This document shows, piece by piece, positions 26,611 to 35,221 of a stretch of DNA of 44,127 bases. Under the pieces are notes generated by a model. It made no database searches. It had not been told where the DNA came from and saw only the letters and a list, made by a program, of their open reading frames with translations. The stretch covers positions 1-44,127 of the forward strand of contig CADCOC010000013.1 of the NCBI GenBank assembly GCA_902802945.1. Reading direction: 5' to 3'. Positions within the stretch are counted from its first letter, which is position 1; every line of letters begins with the position of its first letter. This DNA is from an uncultured bacterium. GTDB lineage: Bacteria; Verrucomicrobiota; Kiritimatiellia; RFP12; UBA1067. Both the position numbers and the translations under genes were made by a program.

Positions 26611-27510
26611 ATGAACGAGCGTAAGTATGTCGATCCAAAGGCCGATTTGACCTTCAAGAAGATTTTTGGCGAACACCCAGACTTGATCACAAGCCTGTTG
26701 AACGCGCTACTGCCCTTGCCCGAAGACGGCAAGATCGTCTCCATTGAATACCTTACGCCCGAGCTGGTGCCCGACGATCCGCTCCACAAGGACACCATCG
26801 TGGATGTCCGCTGCAAAGACCAGAACGACAGGCAGTTCATCGTGGAAATGCAGATGATCTGGTCTCCCGACTACAACCAGCGCGCGCTTTTCAACGCCGC
26901 CAAGGCGTACTCCCGAGAGCTTCCCATTGGCGGCGACTACCGCAACTTGAACACGGTCTATTCGCTTAACCTACTGAACGACAACCTCGCCCTTGACGCG
27001 AAGCAGTGGTATCACCATTACCAGGTGGCGCACAGCGAAATCAAGGGCGAGACGATAGACGGACTTCAACTCATATTCGTGGAGCTCAAGAAGTTCAAGC
27101 CGCAGACATGGCCAGAACGCAAGATGGCGGTATTGTGGCTTCGCTTCCTCACCGAGATTGACGGCACCATTCGCGACGCTCCGCCGGAACTGAAGGAGAA
27201 CCCGGAAGTTCGCAAGGCGCTTGAAATGGTCGAGGCGTCCGCCCTCACTCCAGAGGAGAGGGCGAAGTACGACGGCTTTCAGGATTGGCTTTGCCGCGAA
27301 CGCCGAAGGGCCAACGCCGAAAGACGGGCGGAGAAGATTCCTGAGCTGGAGGCGAAGTTCAATGAGGCGGTTGCCGAGCGCGACGCGGCGATTGCAAAGT
27401 TGCGGCAAGACAAACTCGACACCGCACGTAACCTTAAGGCCATGAATCTTACCATTGAGCAAATCGCGGCGGCGACCGGCCTCGCCGCCGACGAAATCAA
27501 GGCACTGTAA
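26611..27510 (+). CDS. Rpn-family (PD-(D/E)XK) recombination-promoting nuclease / putative transposase
   Basis: 299 residues. The N-terminus DPKADLTFKKIFGEHPDLI is the typical opening of the family. The nuclease core is Asp65 (IVDVRCKD), Glu79 and Gln81 (IVEMQM), giving the D...ExQ form of the catalytic site. A charged coiled-coil-like segment near 235-275 leads to a C-terminal helix pair, IEQIAAATGLAADEIKAL, common in these proteins. Family members cut DNA and have been tied to RecA-independent recombination and to phage defence. It is the last gene of a three-frame operon. Confidence 0.85.
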   Translation: MNERKYVDPKADLTFKKIFGEHPDLITSLLNALLPLPEDGKIVSIEYLTPELVPDDPLHKDTIVDVRCKDQNDRQFIVEMQMIWSPDYNQRALFNAAKAYSRELPIGGDYRNLNTVYSLNLLNDNLALDAKQWYHHYQVAHSEIKGETIDGLQLIFVELKKFKPQTWPERKMAVLWLRFLTEIDGTIRDAPPELKENPEVRKALEMVEASALTPEERAKYDGFQDWLCRERRRANAERRAEKIPELEAKFNEAVAERDAAIAKLRQDKLDTARNLKAMNLTIEQIAAATGLAADEIKAL

Positions 27511-27813
27511 GACATGACCGCCGCCCTCCACAGAACCGCCCACAACCGCGCTAAAACGGCGTGTGCGGGCGTGTTTGCGCAGTTAGCGGGAGGGGGGGCA
27601 CAATTTGGAATTGTTGCCAGCAACCAATACCCAATACCAATTGGGAACTGGCAACATTGGCAATTGGCAACACTTTCACATTTCCACATTTTTAGAAGGA
27701 CTTCGGACTTCTGACAGCGGACTTCGCAAATCGTCCGTTGTCAGAAGTCCGATGTCTTTTGCCACACCTTAAACAAACCGCCCGCAAAGGGTAACAACAG
27801 AGGAAAACTGCAA
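27511..27813. other. 303-base gap with word-like repeats and a hairpin
   Basis: 27590-27690 consists of repeated words such as CCAATACC, TTGGCAA and CAATTGG that can fold on themselves. A strong hairpin follows at 27705-27750. The ribosome site AGAGGA (27799-27804) of the next gene is at the end. No gene is visible here and no clear promoter. Confidence 0.55.
27705..27750 (+). terminator. Hairpin, probable terminator of the Rpn operon
   Basis: Arms 27705-27722 and 27733-27750 pair at 17 of 18 positions around a ten-base loop. GATGTCTTTT follows, giving a short T-run. Confidence 0.5.
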
Positions 27814-29460
27814 ATGGACATGAGAAAACAAACCTGGAGAACCGCCGTCTCGGCGGCGGCAATCGCGGCAGGTGCCGCAATCCCGATGGCGGCAATGGCG
27901 GATAATCCATCTATACTTTTGAACGGTAGTTTCGAGTCGTTTGTCGCCGGAACAAACGATGCGTTTACCAATACGCAGCTTCACGCCGGCATGAGTAATA
28001 GCCGGTATCCAAACAACTGGTCATATACAAGCGGTGCGGGGCTTTGCGCGTCAGGCGATAGTCCGTTCCTTGGCGGTGGCGACGTCCCGGATGGTGCAAT
28101 TGCCGTGTACCTTCAGAACAGCGGGACGATTTCTCAGCCCATCACCGTAACGGATGCCGGCACATACGAGGTGTCGTTCCGATATGCCGGTCGTAGCTCA
28201 TATACGGGTGGTTGCATCTACGTGAAGATTGTCGATTCCAGTAACGCCGAGACGACGCTCGCCAGCTTCGCCTGCCCTGTTGCCGTGTTTCGGACTGCGT
28301 ACGCGAAGACCTATCTTACGCCAGGTACGTACACGCTGAAGCTGGAGCACGCCAAGAGTTCTTCTGATAGTGGCGATTCCATCATCGACCGCGTGGAAAT
28401 GAAGCTGATGGACAATCTCATCTCCAACGGCAGTTTCGAGGACTACCGCAACGAACAAAACAACTGGTCTAACACATACAAAGCTTTCGTCTCGGGAACG
28501 TTCGTGCCCGAGGCGTGGGAGTATAGCGGAGACCTTGTCATGCTGAAGGCTGGCAATCCGTATAACTTCACGATTTCAGATGGCGATGTCGCAGTCGCCA
28601 TGCGCAATAAGGCCGTTCTGACGCAGCAAATTGTCGCGCCCACGGCAGGAGTTTACGAAGTGTCGTTCCAATACGCGAAACGCAGAAATACCGGGAATGT
28701 GACAATGTACGCATGTCTTGGCGATGAGTTGCTTGGTTCGGTTATAATGACTACCAATGTGGTGAGAACGGCATATTTCAAGGCCAATCTTGAGGCTGGA
28801 ACATCATACACGCTTTCAATCACGAATAACATCACTTCAAATAGTGGAGACACCGATTACGGGATCGACCGGGTGTCTGTTGTTGCATCGACGAATCTGA
28901 TACTGAACGGAGGGTTTGACTATGGAACGATAGACCCTGCGAGGAATGGCGGAAAATACCTTCAAAGTAACCAGTCCGGATATGTCAATCCGTTTTGGAC
29001 GGAGTCGGGTTCAACGGGTAGAATCGGATTGGCGGTCAAAGGTTCGACATGGATAAGCTCGGCACTGGACGTGGGGACATACGCGCTTTATATGCAGACC
29101 TTGAACGGTTATACAGCGGGCGACACTGTCCAGCAGAGTTTCAAGGTCGTGATTCCTGGGATGTATAGACTGTCATTTGTCCATGCAAAACGTGAGAACG
29201 GCAAGGATCCGATCACGAAAGTGCGCATACGCAAGGGGAATGGTTCTGCGGGCGAAATCGTGTACGAGAAGGAGGTCGCGTCACAATATGCCGATGCCTT
29301 CGAGCCGTTTGCGGGGGACGTGAAGTTGGGAGAGGCGGGGGACTATACGCTGGAATTCCATCGTGAAATGACGACCGACAACATAGCCTCCATCCTTGAC
29401 GACGTGTCGCTCATGTATGACCGCAAGATTCACAAGGGGCTTGTCATTATCGTAAAGTGA
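27814..29460 (+). CDS. Secreted protein with three DUF642/galactose-binding-like modules
   Basis: 548 residues with AGAGGA nine bases before the ATG. The signal peptide is about 1-29, ending MAAMA. Three modules of 165-185 residues begin LLNGSFE, ISNGSFED and LILNGGFD; each contains an aromatic W-rich loop, then AGTYEVSFRYA, AGVYEVSFQYA or PGMYRLSFVHA, and ends in DRV/DDVS. This layout matches DUF642-type carbohydrate-binding jelly rolls. The C-terminus HKGLVIIVK carries the shared G-hydrophobic-K signature. It has no catalytic residues that can be recognised and starts the cluster that encodes GH13 and GH106-like enzymes, so it may bind their substrate at the cell surface. Confidence 0.75.
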   Translation: MDMRKQTWRTAVSAAAIAAGAAIPMAAMADNPSILLNGSFESFVAGTNDAFTNTQLHAGMSNSRYPNNWSYTSGAGLCASGDSPFLGGGDVPDGAIAVYLQNSGTISQPITVTDAGTYEVSFRYAGRSSYTGGCIYVKIVDSSNAETTLASFACPVAVFRTAYAKTYLTPGTYTLKLEHAKSSSDSGDSIIDRVEMKLMDNLISNGSFEDYRNEQNNWSNTYKAFVSGTFVPEAWEYSGDLVMLKAGNPYNFTISDGDVAVAMRNKAVLTQQIVAPTAGVYEVSFQYAKRRNTGNVTMYACLGDELLGSVIMTTNVVRTAYFKANLEAGTSYTLSITNNITSNSGDTDYGIDRVSVVASTNLILNGGFDYGTIDPARNGGKYLQSNQSGYVNPFWTESGSTGRIGLAVKGSTWISSALDVGTYALYMQTLNGYTAGDTVQQSFKVVIPGMYRLSFVHAKRENGKDPITKVRIRKGNGSAGEIVYEKEVASQYADAFEPFAGDVKLGEAGDYTLEFHREMTTDNIASILDDVSLMYDRKIHKGLVIIVK

Positions 29461-29479
29461 AGGTCGTGAGGCATTGCGA

Positions 29480-30916
29480 ATGAAAGTGGTGGAACTTGTC
29501 CTGATGGCGGCGCTCGTGGCCGCGTTCTCGTTCGCGGCACATGGCGCGGACCGTCCGCTTCCCGAATACCTCAAAAGGGCGACGGTATATCAGATGGTCC
29601 TGCGGAACTTCACCCGCGAGGGGACGTTCAAGGCCGCGACGGACATGCTGGAGCATGTGCGCTCCGCCGGAGTTGACGTCGTGTACCTCATACCGTTCGT
29701 GGAGATGGATCTCGACAAAGACGAGGCGGGTTGGAGTCCTTCTCAGAGGCGCAGCGGCTACAAGTCGCCGAAGAACCCGTACCGCGTGACGGACTTCAAC
29801 AAGGTCGATCCAGAATACGGGACGTTCGAGGACTGGAAGGCGTTCAGCGAAAAGGCCCATGCCCTCGGCATGAAGGTGTTCCTCGACCTCGTCTATGTCC
29901 ACTGCGGCCCAAATTGCGTGTTGAAGGACATGTACCCCGACGCCTTCCAGCGCAACGCCGACGGCACGGTGAAGATGACGCGGTGGCGTTTTCCGTACAT
30001 CAACTTCGAGTCCAAGGAGACGCGCAAGTACTTGATAGACTCCATGCTCTTCTGGATGAAGAACGGTGCGGACGGCTTCAGGTGCGATTCCGGCGACATG
30101 GTTCCGGTGGAGTTCTGGGAGGAGGCGGCGCGGGCCTGCCGCAAGGTCAATCCCGAACTTGTCCTGATAAACGAGGGCAACCAGCCCAGGGCGCTGGAAA
30201 AGGCGTTCGACGCGAACTACGGCTGGCCGTGGAGCGTGGGAATCCGCGGGTTCCTCAATCCCAAGGTCGGCGTGCAGAAGTACGTCAAGGGGAAGACGCT
30301 CCGCGAGATCATGGACAACATGCGCCGGTACGAGGCGCGTCTGCCGCAGAACTCGCTGATGTTCGTGATGATGGACAACCACGACCTGGCGTCCCCCAAG
30401 ATGGACGGTCCCAACCGCTTCGACCGCATTTTGCCCGTAGAGGCGGGGAACGCGGCGTTTGTGCTGATGTTCCTCAGGCGCGGACTTCCGATGCTCTACA
30501 ACGGCAATGAAATCGCCGACAACGCGATGACCACGTTCTTCGCGCCGGTCGGGGATGGACGGCGCGCATACAGGTCGGTCGATTGGGGGCGCGCCCTCCA
30601 GCCCGCGGGGCAGAAACGTCTTGCGCTTGTCCGGCGGCTCGCGAAGATGCACCGCGACGACCCCGTGTTCTACGACGGGACGCAGGAATGGCTGAAGGCC
30701 GGCGAGGTGGTGAACGTCGTGTCGTTCGTGCGTCGGTTGGGCGACCGTGCGGTGTTCGTCGCGGCGAACCTACGACCAGAACGGGCGGCCTTCATGCCGG
30801 AGAACGGCGTGAAGATCGATGGCGCGAGAAAACCGCTTCTCGCCGAGAACTTCACGCTGGAGCCGGACGGAAAGGTCTGCCTGGGTCCATACGGTTTTGT
30901 CGTGCAGGAGCTGTGA
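29480..30916 (+). CDS. Secreted alpha-amylase family (GH13) glycoside hydrolase
   Basis: 478 residues from the ATG at 29480; signal peptide to about residue 22 (FAAHG). The GH13 catalytic triad is visible: nucleophile Asp203 (DGFRCDSGD), acid/base Glu232 (LINEGNQP) and Asp302 (MMDNHDLAS). Other barrel motifs are GVDVVYLIPF and GMKVFLDLVYVHCG. A C-terminal beta domain ends GFVVQEL. It should cleave or transfer alpha-glucosidic bonds outside the cytoplasm. It lies 19 bases after the DUF642-like gene, so they form one operon. The subfamily cannot be fixed by eye. Confidence 0.88.
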   Translation: MKVVELVLMAALVAAFSFAAHGADRPLPEYLKRATVYQMVLRNFTREGTFKAATDMLEHVRSAGVDVVYLIPFVEMDLDKDEAGWSPSQRRSGYKSPKNPYRVTDFNKVDPEYGTFEDWKAFSEKAHALGMKVFLDLVYVHCGPNCVLKDMYPDAFQRNADGTVKMTRWRFPYINFESKETRKYLIDSMLFWMKNGADGFRCDSGDMVPVEFWEEAARACRKVNPELVLINEGNQPRALEKAFDANYGWPWSVGIRGFLNPKVGVQKYVKGKTLREIMDNMRRYEARLPQNSLMFVMMDNHDLASPKMDGPNRFDRILPVEAGNAAFVLMFLRRGLPMLYNGNEIADNAMTTFFAPVGDGRRAYRSVDWGRALQPAGQKRLALVRRLAKMHRDDPVFYDGTQEWLKAGEVVNVVSFVRRLGDRAVFVAANLRPERAAFMPENGVKIDGARKPLLAENFTLEPDGKVCLGPYGFVVQEL

Positions 30917-30950
30917 CGGCAATTCCGCATCGGAAGAAAGCAAGAAGACC

Positions 30951-31367
30951 ATGTCAATAGGCAAAGCTCTCAATAAAAAAGTAGTGTTTCCTGTTGGTGC
31001 GACGCACCTCGCTCGTCCCTGGGAGAAACTCGCGGCGAAAGCCGATGCGGGCACGCGGGTGCGTGCCAGTGAAATCACCGAAGGTCACGTTCGGGCGACC
31101 GTCGGCAAACTCGAAATGTCCGGCGGCGCGACAGTGAAACTCACGGTCACGGGCGACGGATCGGCGCTGCCGTTCGCCAACGCCACAAACGTCCTCATCG
31201 AGGCCGAAAGCGCTTTGCCGGCCGGCTTTGCAGGCAAGGTGCGGGTTGTCAACGACAACGCGTTCACGGTGCCGTCGAGGCTGAAGACCAAGCTCGTCGT
31301 CGTCGACGGCACGAAGCTTGCGCTGGAGACCGAGAAGGGCAAAGGCTTTGTGCTGATCGTGAGGTGA
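30951..31367 (+). CDS. Small orphan C-terminal domain protein with the G-hydrophobic-K/R end
   Basis: 138 residues from the ATG at 30951, GGAAGAAAGCAAGAAG upstream. There is no signal peptide and no membrane span; the sequence is beta-rich (GATVKLTVTGDG, GKVRVVNDNAF, TKLALETEKGKGFVLIVR). Its ending and beta-strand pattern resemble the last hundred residues of the two large secreted repeat proteins in the window. It is either a remnant of a larger secreted protein that lost its N-terminal part or a free-standing domain. Gaps of 34 and 40 bases to its neighbours place it in the glycosidase operon. Confidence 0.6.
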   Translation: MSIGKALNKKVVFPVGATHLARPWEKLAAKADAGTRVRASEITEGHVRATVGKLEMSGGATVKLTVTGDGSALPFANATNVLIEAESALPAGFAGKVRVVNDNAFTVPSRLKTKLVVVDGTKLALETEKGKGFVLIVR

Positions 31368-31407
31368 TGGCACCCTCTGCGGCGGAGGAAGCCTGAAAGG
31401 AGAAGTT

Positions 31408-34400
31408 GTGAGAAAGATACAGACGCTTGCGGCGCTGGCGCTTTGCGCCGTGCCGACGTTCGCGCAGCAGCCGGCGTGGCCGGAGATCACATCGACGATG
31501 CGCCCGTGGTGCTACAACTGGTGGATGGGCAGCGCCGTCGACGAGGCCGGCCTGGACCTTCAGGCGAAGCAGCTGGCCGACGCGGGGCTGGGCGGCATCC
31601 ACGTCGTCCCGATCTACGAGGCCATCGACGAAAAGCGGCAGGCGGTCGACTATCTCTCCGATGAATGGATGCGGCTCTTCTCGGTTGCGAAGGCGAAAGG
31701 CGCGGCGAAGGGTCTCGGCGCGGACATGACGACCGGGTGTGGCTGGAACTTCGGCGGCCCGCACATCCCCCGCCGTCTCGGCGTGTGGAATCTCCACAGG
31801 CTGGGGCCGGGCGACGCGCCGCTTCCCGGCGGCGAGGTGCTGTGGCGCGGGACGGATGCGGACGGACGCGAGGTCCGCCTCGAGGCCGCGCCGACCGGCC
31901 GGCAAGTCGACAAGGCCCCCAAATCGTGGAAGGGCGTCATGATCGACCCGTGCTCGAAGGAGGCGATGCGCACCTTCCTCGAGCCGTTCGACCGCGCATT
32001 CGCGCGTCCGGGCGCGGCGCGCCCGAGGAGCTTCTACCACGATTCCTACGCCTACCACGAAACGACGTGGTCGCCGGAACTTCCCGCCGCGTTCAGGCGG
32101 CTGCGCGGGTACGCGCTGGAAGACCACTACGCCGAACTCGCCGGCATCGGCGACGCCGACGCCGTCGCTCGCGTCAAGCACGACTACCGCGAGACGATTT
32201 CCGACATGATCGTGGAGAACTTCGCGGGCTGGACGGCGTGGGCGCACGGGCTCGGCGCGAAGACGCGCAATCAGGCGCACGGCGCGCCGGCGAACCTCCT
32301 GGACTTCTATGCCGCCGCCGACATCCCCGAAACCGAGATGTTCAACACGGCGCGGAACATCCTCATGTCGAAGTTCGCGTCGTCCCCCGCGCACGTGAGG
32401 GGCGGCGGACTCGTCTCGGCGGAAAGCTGCACGTGGATCGACGAGCATTTCTGCGCGACGCTCGGCGAATGCAAGCGGTTCGTCGACCAGCTGTTCCTCT
32501 CCGGCGTCGACCACGTGTTCTACCACGGGTGCTGCTATTCGCCGCAGGATGTCCCGTGGCCGGGCTGGTGCTTCTACGCGACGCTGGAGATGAATCCGCG
32601 CAATCCGATCTGGCGCGACGCGAGGACGCTTTCGGACTGGATCGCCCGCTACCAGTCCATCGCCCAGACGTCCGCGCCGGACGAGGACGTGCTTCTATAC
32701 TGGCCGATACACGACACGTGGCGCAAGCCGGAAGGGTTCGCGGAACAGTTCGTCCTGCTCCAGGCGGGCGGCTGGCTGATGCAGTCTGAACTCGGCAAGG
32801 CCGCGCGGCGGCTCTACGACGCGGGCGTTTCCTTCGACTACGTGTCCGACAGGCAGCTTCTCGGCCTGCCCCCCCGCGACAAGACGCGCTACACGACAAT
32901 CGTCGTCCCGTCGTGCAAGACGATCCCCCTCGCGACCGCGCGGCGCCTCGGCGAACTTGCGCGGAGCGGCTACAAGGTCGTCTGCGTCGGCGAACGGCCT
33001 TCGGACGTCCCGGGGTTCGTGAAGCCAGCGGACCGCGACGCCGTCCGCAATGCGATGGCGGGCGTCGGGGACGCGAGCATCGACGAAGTCGGGCGGCGCG
33101 AGCCGTTCGCCGGGAGGTCGGGCCTTGCCTACCGCCGCATGAGAAGGGGCGAAGACGTCATATACTACATCGTCAACCAGACGGCGAAGAGGGTTTCCGG
33201 CGCGTTCCGTCCGAGCGCGGCCATGGCGTCGGCCTGGACGCTCGACCCGATGGACGGGACGATACGGCGGGCGAAGACGTCGGCTGGCGCCGTGGAGCTT
33301 GCGCTTGAGGGCTCCGGCAGCGTGTTTCTCTGGTGTTCGTCCGAGAAGCCCGCCGGCGGCGAGGCGGAACGTGCGCCGCAGGTCTGCGGCGAGCCGGTAG
33401 AGATCAAAAGACCCTGGACTCTTCGCCGCGTCTGCGGCGGCCCCGAGACGGCGTGGAGGGACCGGACGATGACGACGCTTTCGAGCTGGGCTACGAACGA
33501 GGACGGGTCCGAGAATCCCTTCTGCGGGACGGTGCTCTACAAAAACTCGTTCGTCTGCGCCGACGTCTCCGGCGACGCCGTTCTCGACCTCGGCAGCGTC
33601 TGCCATTCGGCGCGTGTGCGCGTGAACGGACGCGACCTCGGGACGCGCATCATGGCTCCGTACCGCTTCCGCGTTCCGTCCGGCGCGCTTGCGAAGGGCG
33701 AGAACGTCCTCGAAGTCGAGGTGACGGGCGTCGGCTCGAACCGTCTGCGCGACCTCGACAAGCGCAAGGTCAACTGGCGCGTCTTCACGCATCCCGGCAT
33801 ATTGGGGCGCAACTACAGGAACTTCGACGCGTCGCAGCGTCCGCTTGCGCCGTCGGGCCTTCTCGGCCCGGTCAGCCTGGCGTTTCCGATGCAGGCGGCG
33901 ATAGTCCCCGTCTCGCCGGCCGGCGGCGCGGTCTTCGAGCTGCTCCCCGACGCGCAGAGGAAGGCGCTCGCCGGCGCGACGCGCGCAGAGAGGAACAAGA
34001 CGCTCAAGTCGCTCGACGCCCGCGCTGTGCGGAACGAGTGGCGGCGGCATCGTCCGCTCGTCCTGAAGTGGAAGGCCGCGAAAGGCGTCGAGGGGCCTTG
34101 GCGCATCCGCATCGGCACGAAGGCCGATCTCTCGGACGCGAAGGACTGGTGGCTGGAAAGGGACTGGGCGAGGAAATGCGGGGAGGAAGACCCCTGCGGC
34201 GCGCAGGTCTGGACATACGAGGTTCCGTTTGCGAATCCCGACCTCGGCCGCACGTACTACTGGCAGGTGTGGAGCCGGGTGTCGTGCCCGGGGCACGACT
34301 GCGGCTTTACGTATCCGGAATCATGCAAATGCGGCCGGACGAAGCACGGTGAGATATCCCCAGTGGAATCGTTCACGACGTCCGCGCAGCCGCCGCGCTG

Positions 34401-35085
34401 GATCGCGCTTGAGGGCAAGACGGAGAATGTGCGCGACCTTGGCGGATGGAAGACCGTCGACGGGCGCACCGTCAGGACGGGAATGCTCTTTCGCGGGCAG
34501 GGGCTCAACGAGAACAGCGTGTCGGGAATCGACCGGGGGCGCATGCGGCTTACCGGCGAGGACGTGAGGTACATTACGGAGTCGCTTGGAGTCAAGACAG
34601 ACCTCGATCTGCGCGGGAGCAAGGAGACCGGGCAATTGGACGCGTCGCCGCTTGGGCTCGGCGTGCGGCTGGTCAAGCGCGCGACAACGTCGCCGTACTA
34701 CTCGGGGATGTTCCATCAGTCCGGCATGAAGACGATGGCGGAGAACTTCCGCGTGTTCTGCGACAGGAAGAACTACCCCGTCTACTTCCACTGCATCGGC
34801 GGCGCGGACCGCACTGGGTCGCTCGCCTACGTCCTGAACGGCGTCCTTGGCGTCGGCAAGGAGGATCTCGAGCGCGACTATGAGTCGACATTCTACGACG
34901 GGCTGTCGATCCCCGGGGTGGGCGATCCGAAGCATGGGCGCGGCACGCAGCATTTCGACGCGGGCTTTGCGAAGTACGGCAAGCCCGGCGACTCCCTCGC
35001 CCGCAGAATAGAGCTGTATCTCCTCGACTGCGGCGTGACCGAGGCGGAGATCGCGGCGTTTAGATCCATTATGCTCCGTCCGTGA
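31408..35085 (+). CDS. Secreted GH106-like (alpha-L-rhamnosidase type) enzyme fused to a tyrosine-phosphatase domain
   Basis: 1225 residues. Signal peptide about 1-20. About 25-660 resembles GH106: MRPWCYNWWMGSAVDEAG, LADAGLGGIHVVPIYE, FYHDSYAYHETTW near 209, and VDHVFYHGCCYSPQD. A galactose-binding beta domain (about 668-828) ends GLLGPVSLAF, where a normal GH106 protein would stop. Then an FN3-like segment (about 838-991) and a Y_phosphatase3-type domain (about 993-1218) follow, with NVRDLGGW and the active-site loop HCIGGADRTG (Cys1129, Arg1135; CX5R). The frame is uninterrupted. The phosphatase half could act on phosphoproteins, phosphosugars or inositol phosphates outside the cytoplasm; the substrate is unknown. 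Confidence 0.78.
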   Translation: MRKIQTLAALALCAVPTFAQQPAWPEITSTMRPWCYNWWMGSAVDEAGLDLQAKQLADAGLGGIHVVPIYEAIDEKRQAVDYLSDEWMRLFSVAKAKGAAKGLGADMTTGCGWNFGGPHIPRRLGVWNLHRLGPGDAPLPGGEVLWRGTDADGREVRLEAAPTGRQVDKAPKSWKGVMIDPCSKEAMRTFLEPFDRAFARPGAARPRSFYHDSYAYHETTWSPELPAAFRRLRGYALEDHYAELAGIGDADAVARVKHDYRETISDMIVENFAGWTAWAHGLGAKTRNQAHGAPANLLDFYAAADIPETEMFNTARNILMSKFASSPAHVRGGGLVSAESCTWIDEHFCATLGECKRFVDQLFLSGVDHVFYHGCCYSPQDVPWPGWCFYATLEMNPRNPIWRDARTLSDWIARYQSIAQTSAPDEDVLLYWPIHDTWRKPEGFAEQFVLLQAGGWLMQSELGKAARRLYDAGVSFDYVSDRQLLGLPPRDKTRYTTIVVPSCKTIPLATARRLGELARSGYKVVCVGERPSDVPGFVKPADRDAVRNAMAGVGDASIDEVGRREPFAGRSGLAYRRMRRGEDVIYYIVNQTAKRVSGAFRPSAAMASAWTLDPMDGTIRRAKTSAGAVELALEGSGSVFLWCSSEKPAGGEAERAPQVCGEPVEIKRPWTLRRVCGGPETAWRDRTMTTLSSWATNEDGSENPFCGTVLYKNSFVCADVSGDAVLDLGSVCHSARVRVNGRDLGTRIMAPYRFRVPSGALAKGENVLEVEVTGVGSNRLRDLDKRKVNWRVFTHPGILGRNYRNFDASQRPLAPSGLLGPVSLAFPMQAAIVPVSPAGGAVFELLPDAQRKALAGATRAERNKTLKSLDARAVRNEWRRHRPLVLKWKAAKGVEGPWRIRIGTKADLSDAKDWWLERDWARKCGEEDPCGAQVWTYEVPFANPDLGRTYYWQVWSRVSCPGHDCGFTYPESCKCGRTKHGEISPVESFTTSAQPPRWIALEGKTENVRDLGGWKTVDGRTVRTGMLFRGQGLNENSVSGIDRGRMRLTGEDVRYITESLGVKTDLDLRGSKETGQLDASPLGLGVRLVKRATTSPYYSGMFHQSGMKTMAENFRVFCDRKNYPVYFHCIGGADRTGSLAYVLNGVLGVGKEDLERDYESTFYDGLSIPGVGDPKHGRGTQHFDAGFAKYGKPGDSLARRIELYLLDCGVTEAEIAAFRSIMLRP

Positions 35086-35221
35086 ACGCGTTTGCCAAGG
35101 AACCTTTCAACTTTTCAACTTGCTTACATGGCTGATTGCATAATTCCACAATTCCATATAAAACAAGGAAGAAATGAGAAAAATACAAATACCCAATTCC
35201 CGCACGGAGGCTTCTCGGAAT

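Noticed and set aside
35092..35221. ATG at 35092 as the start of the glycoside hydrolase
   Set aside because: It begins seven bases after the previous stop, without a ribosome site, and the first 55 residues have no signal peptide and read as translated low-complexity gap sequence.
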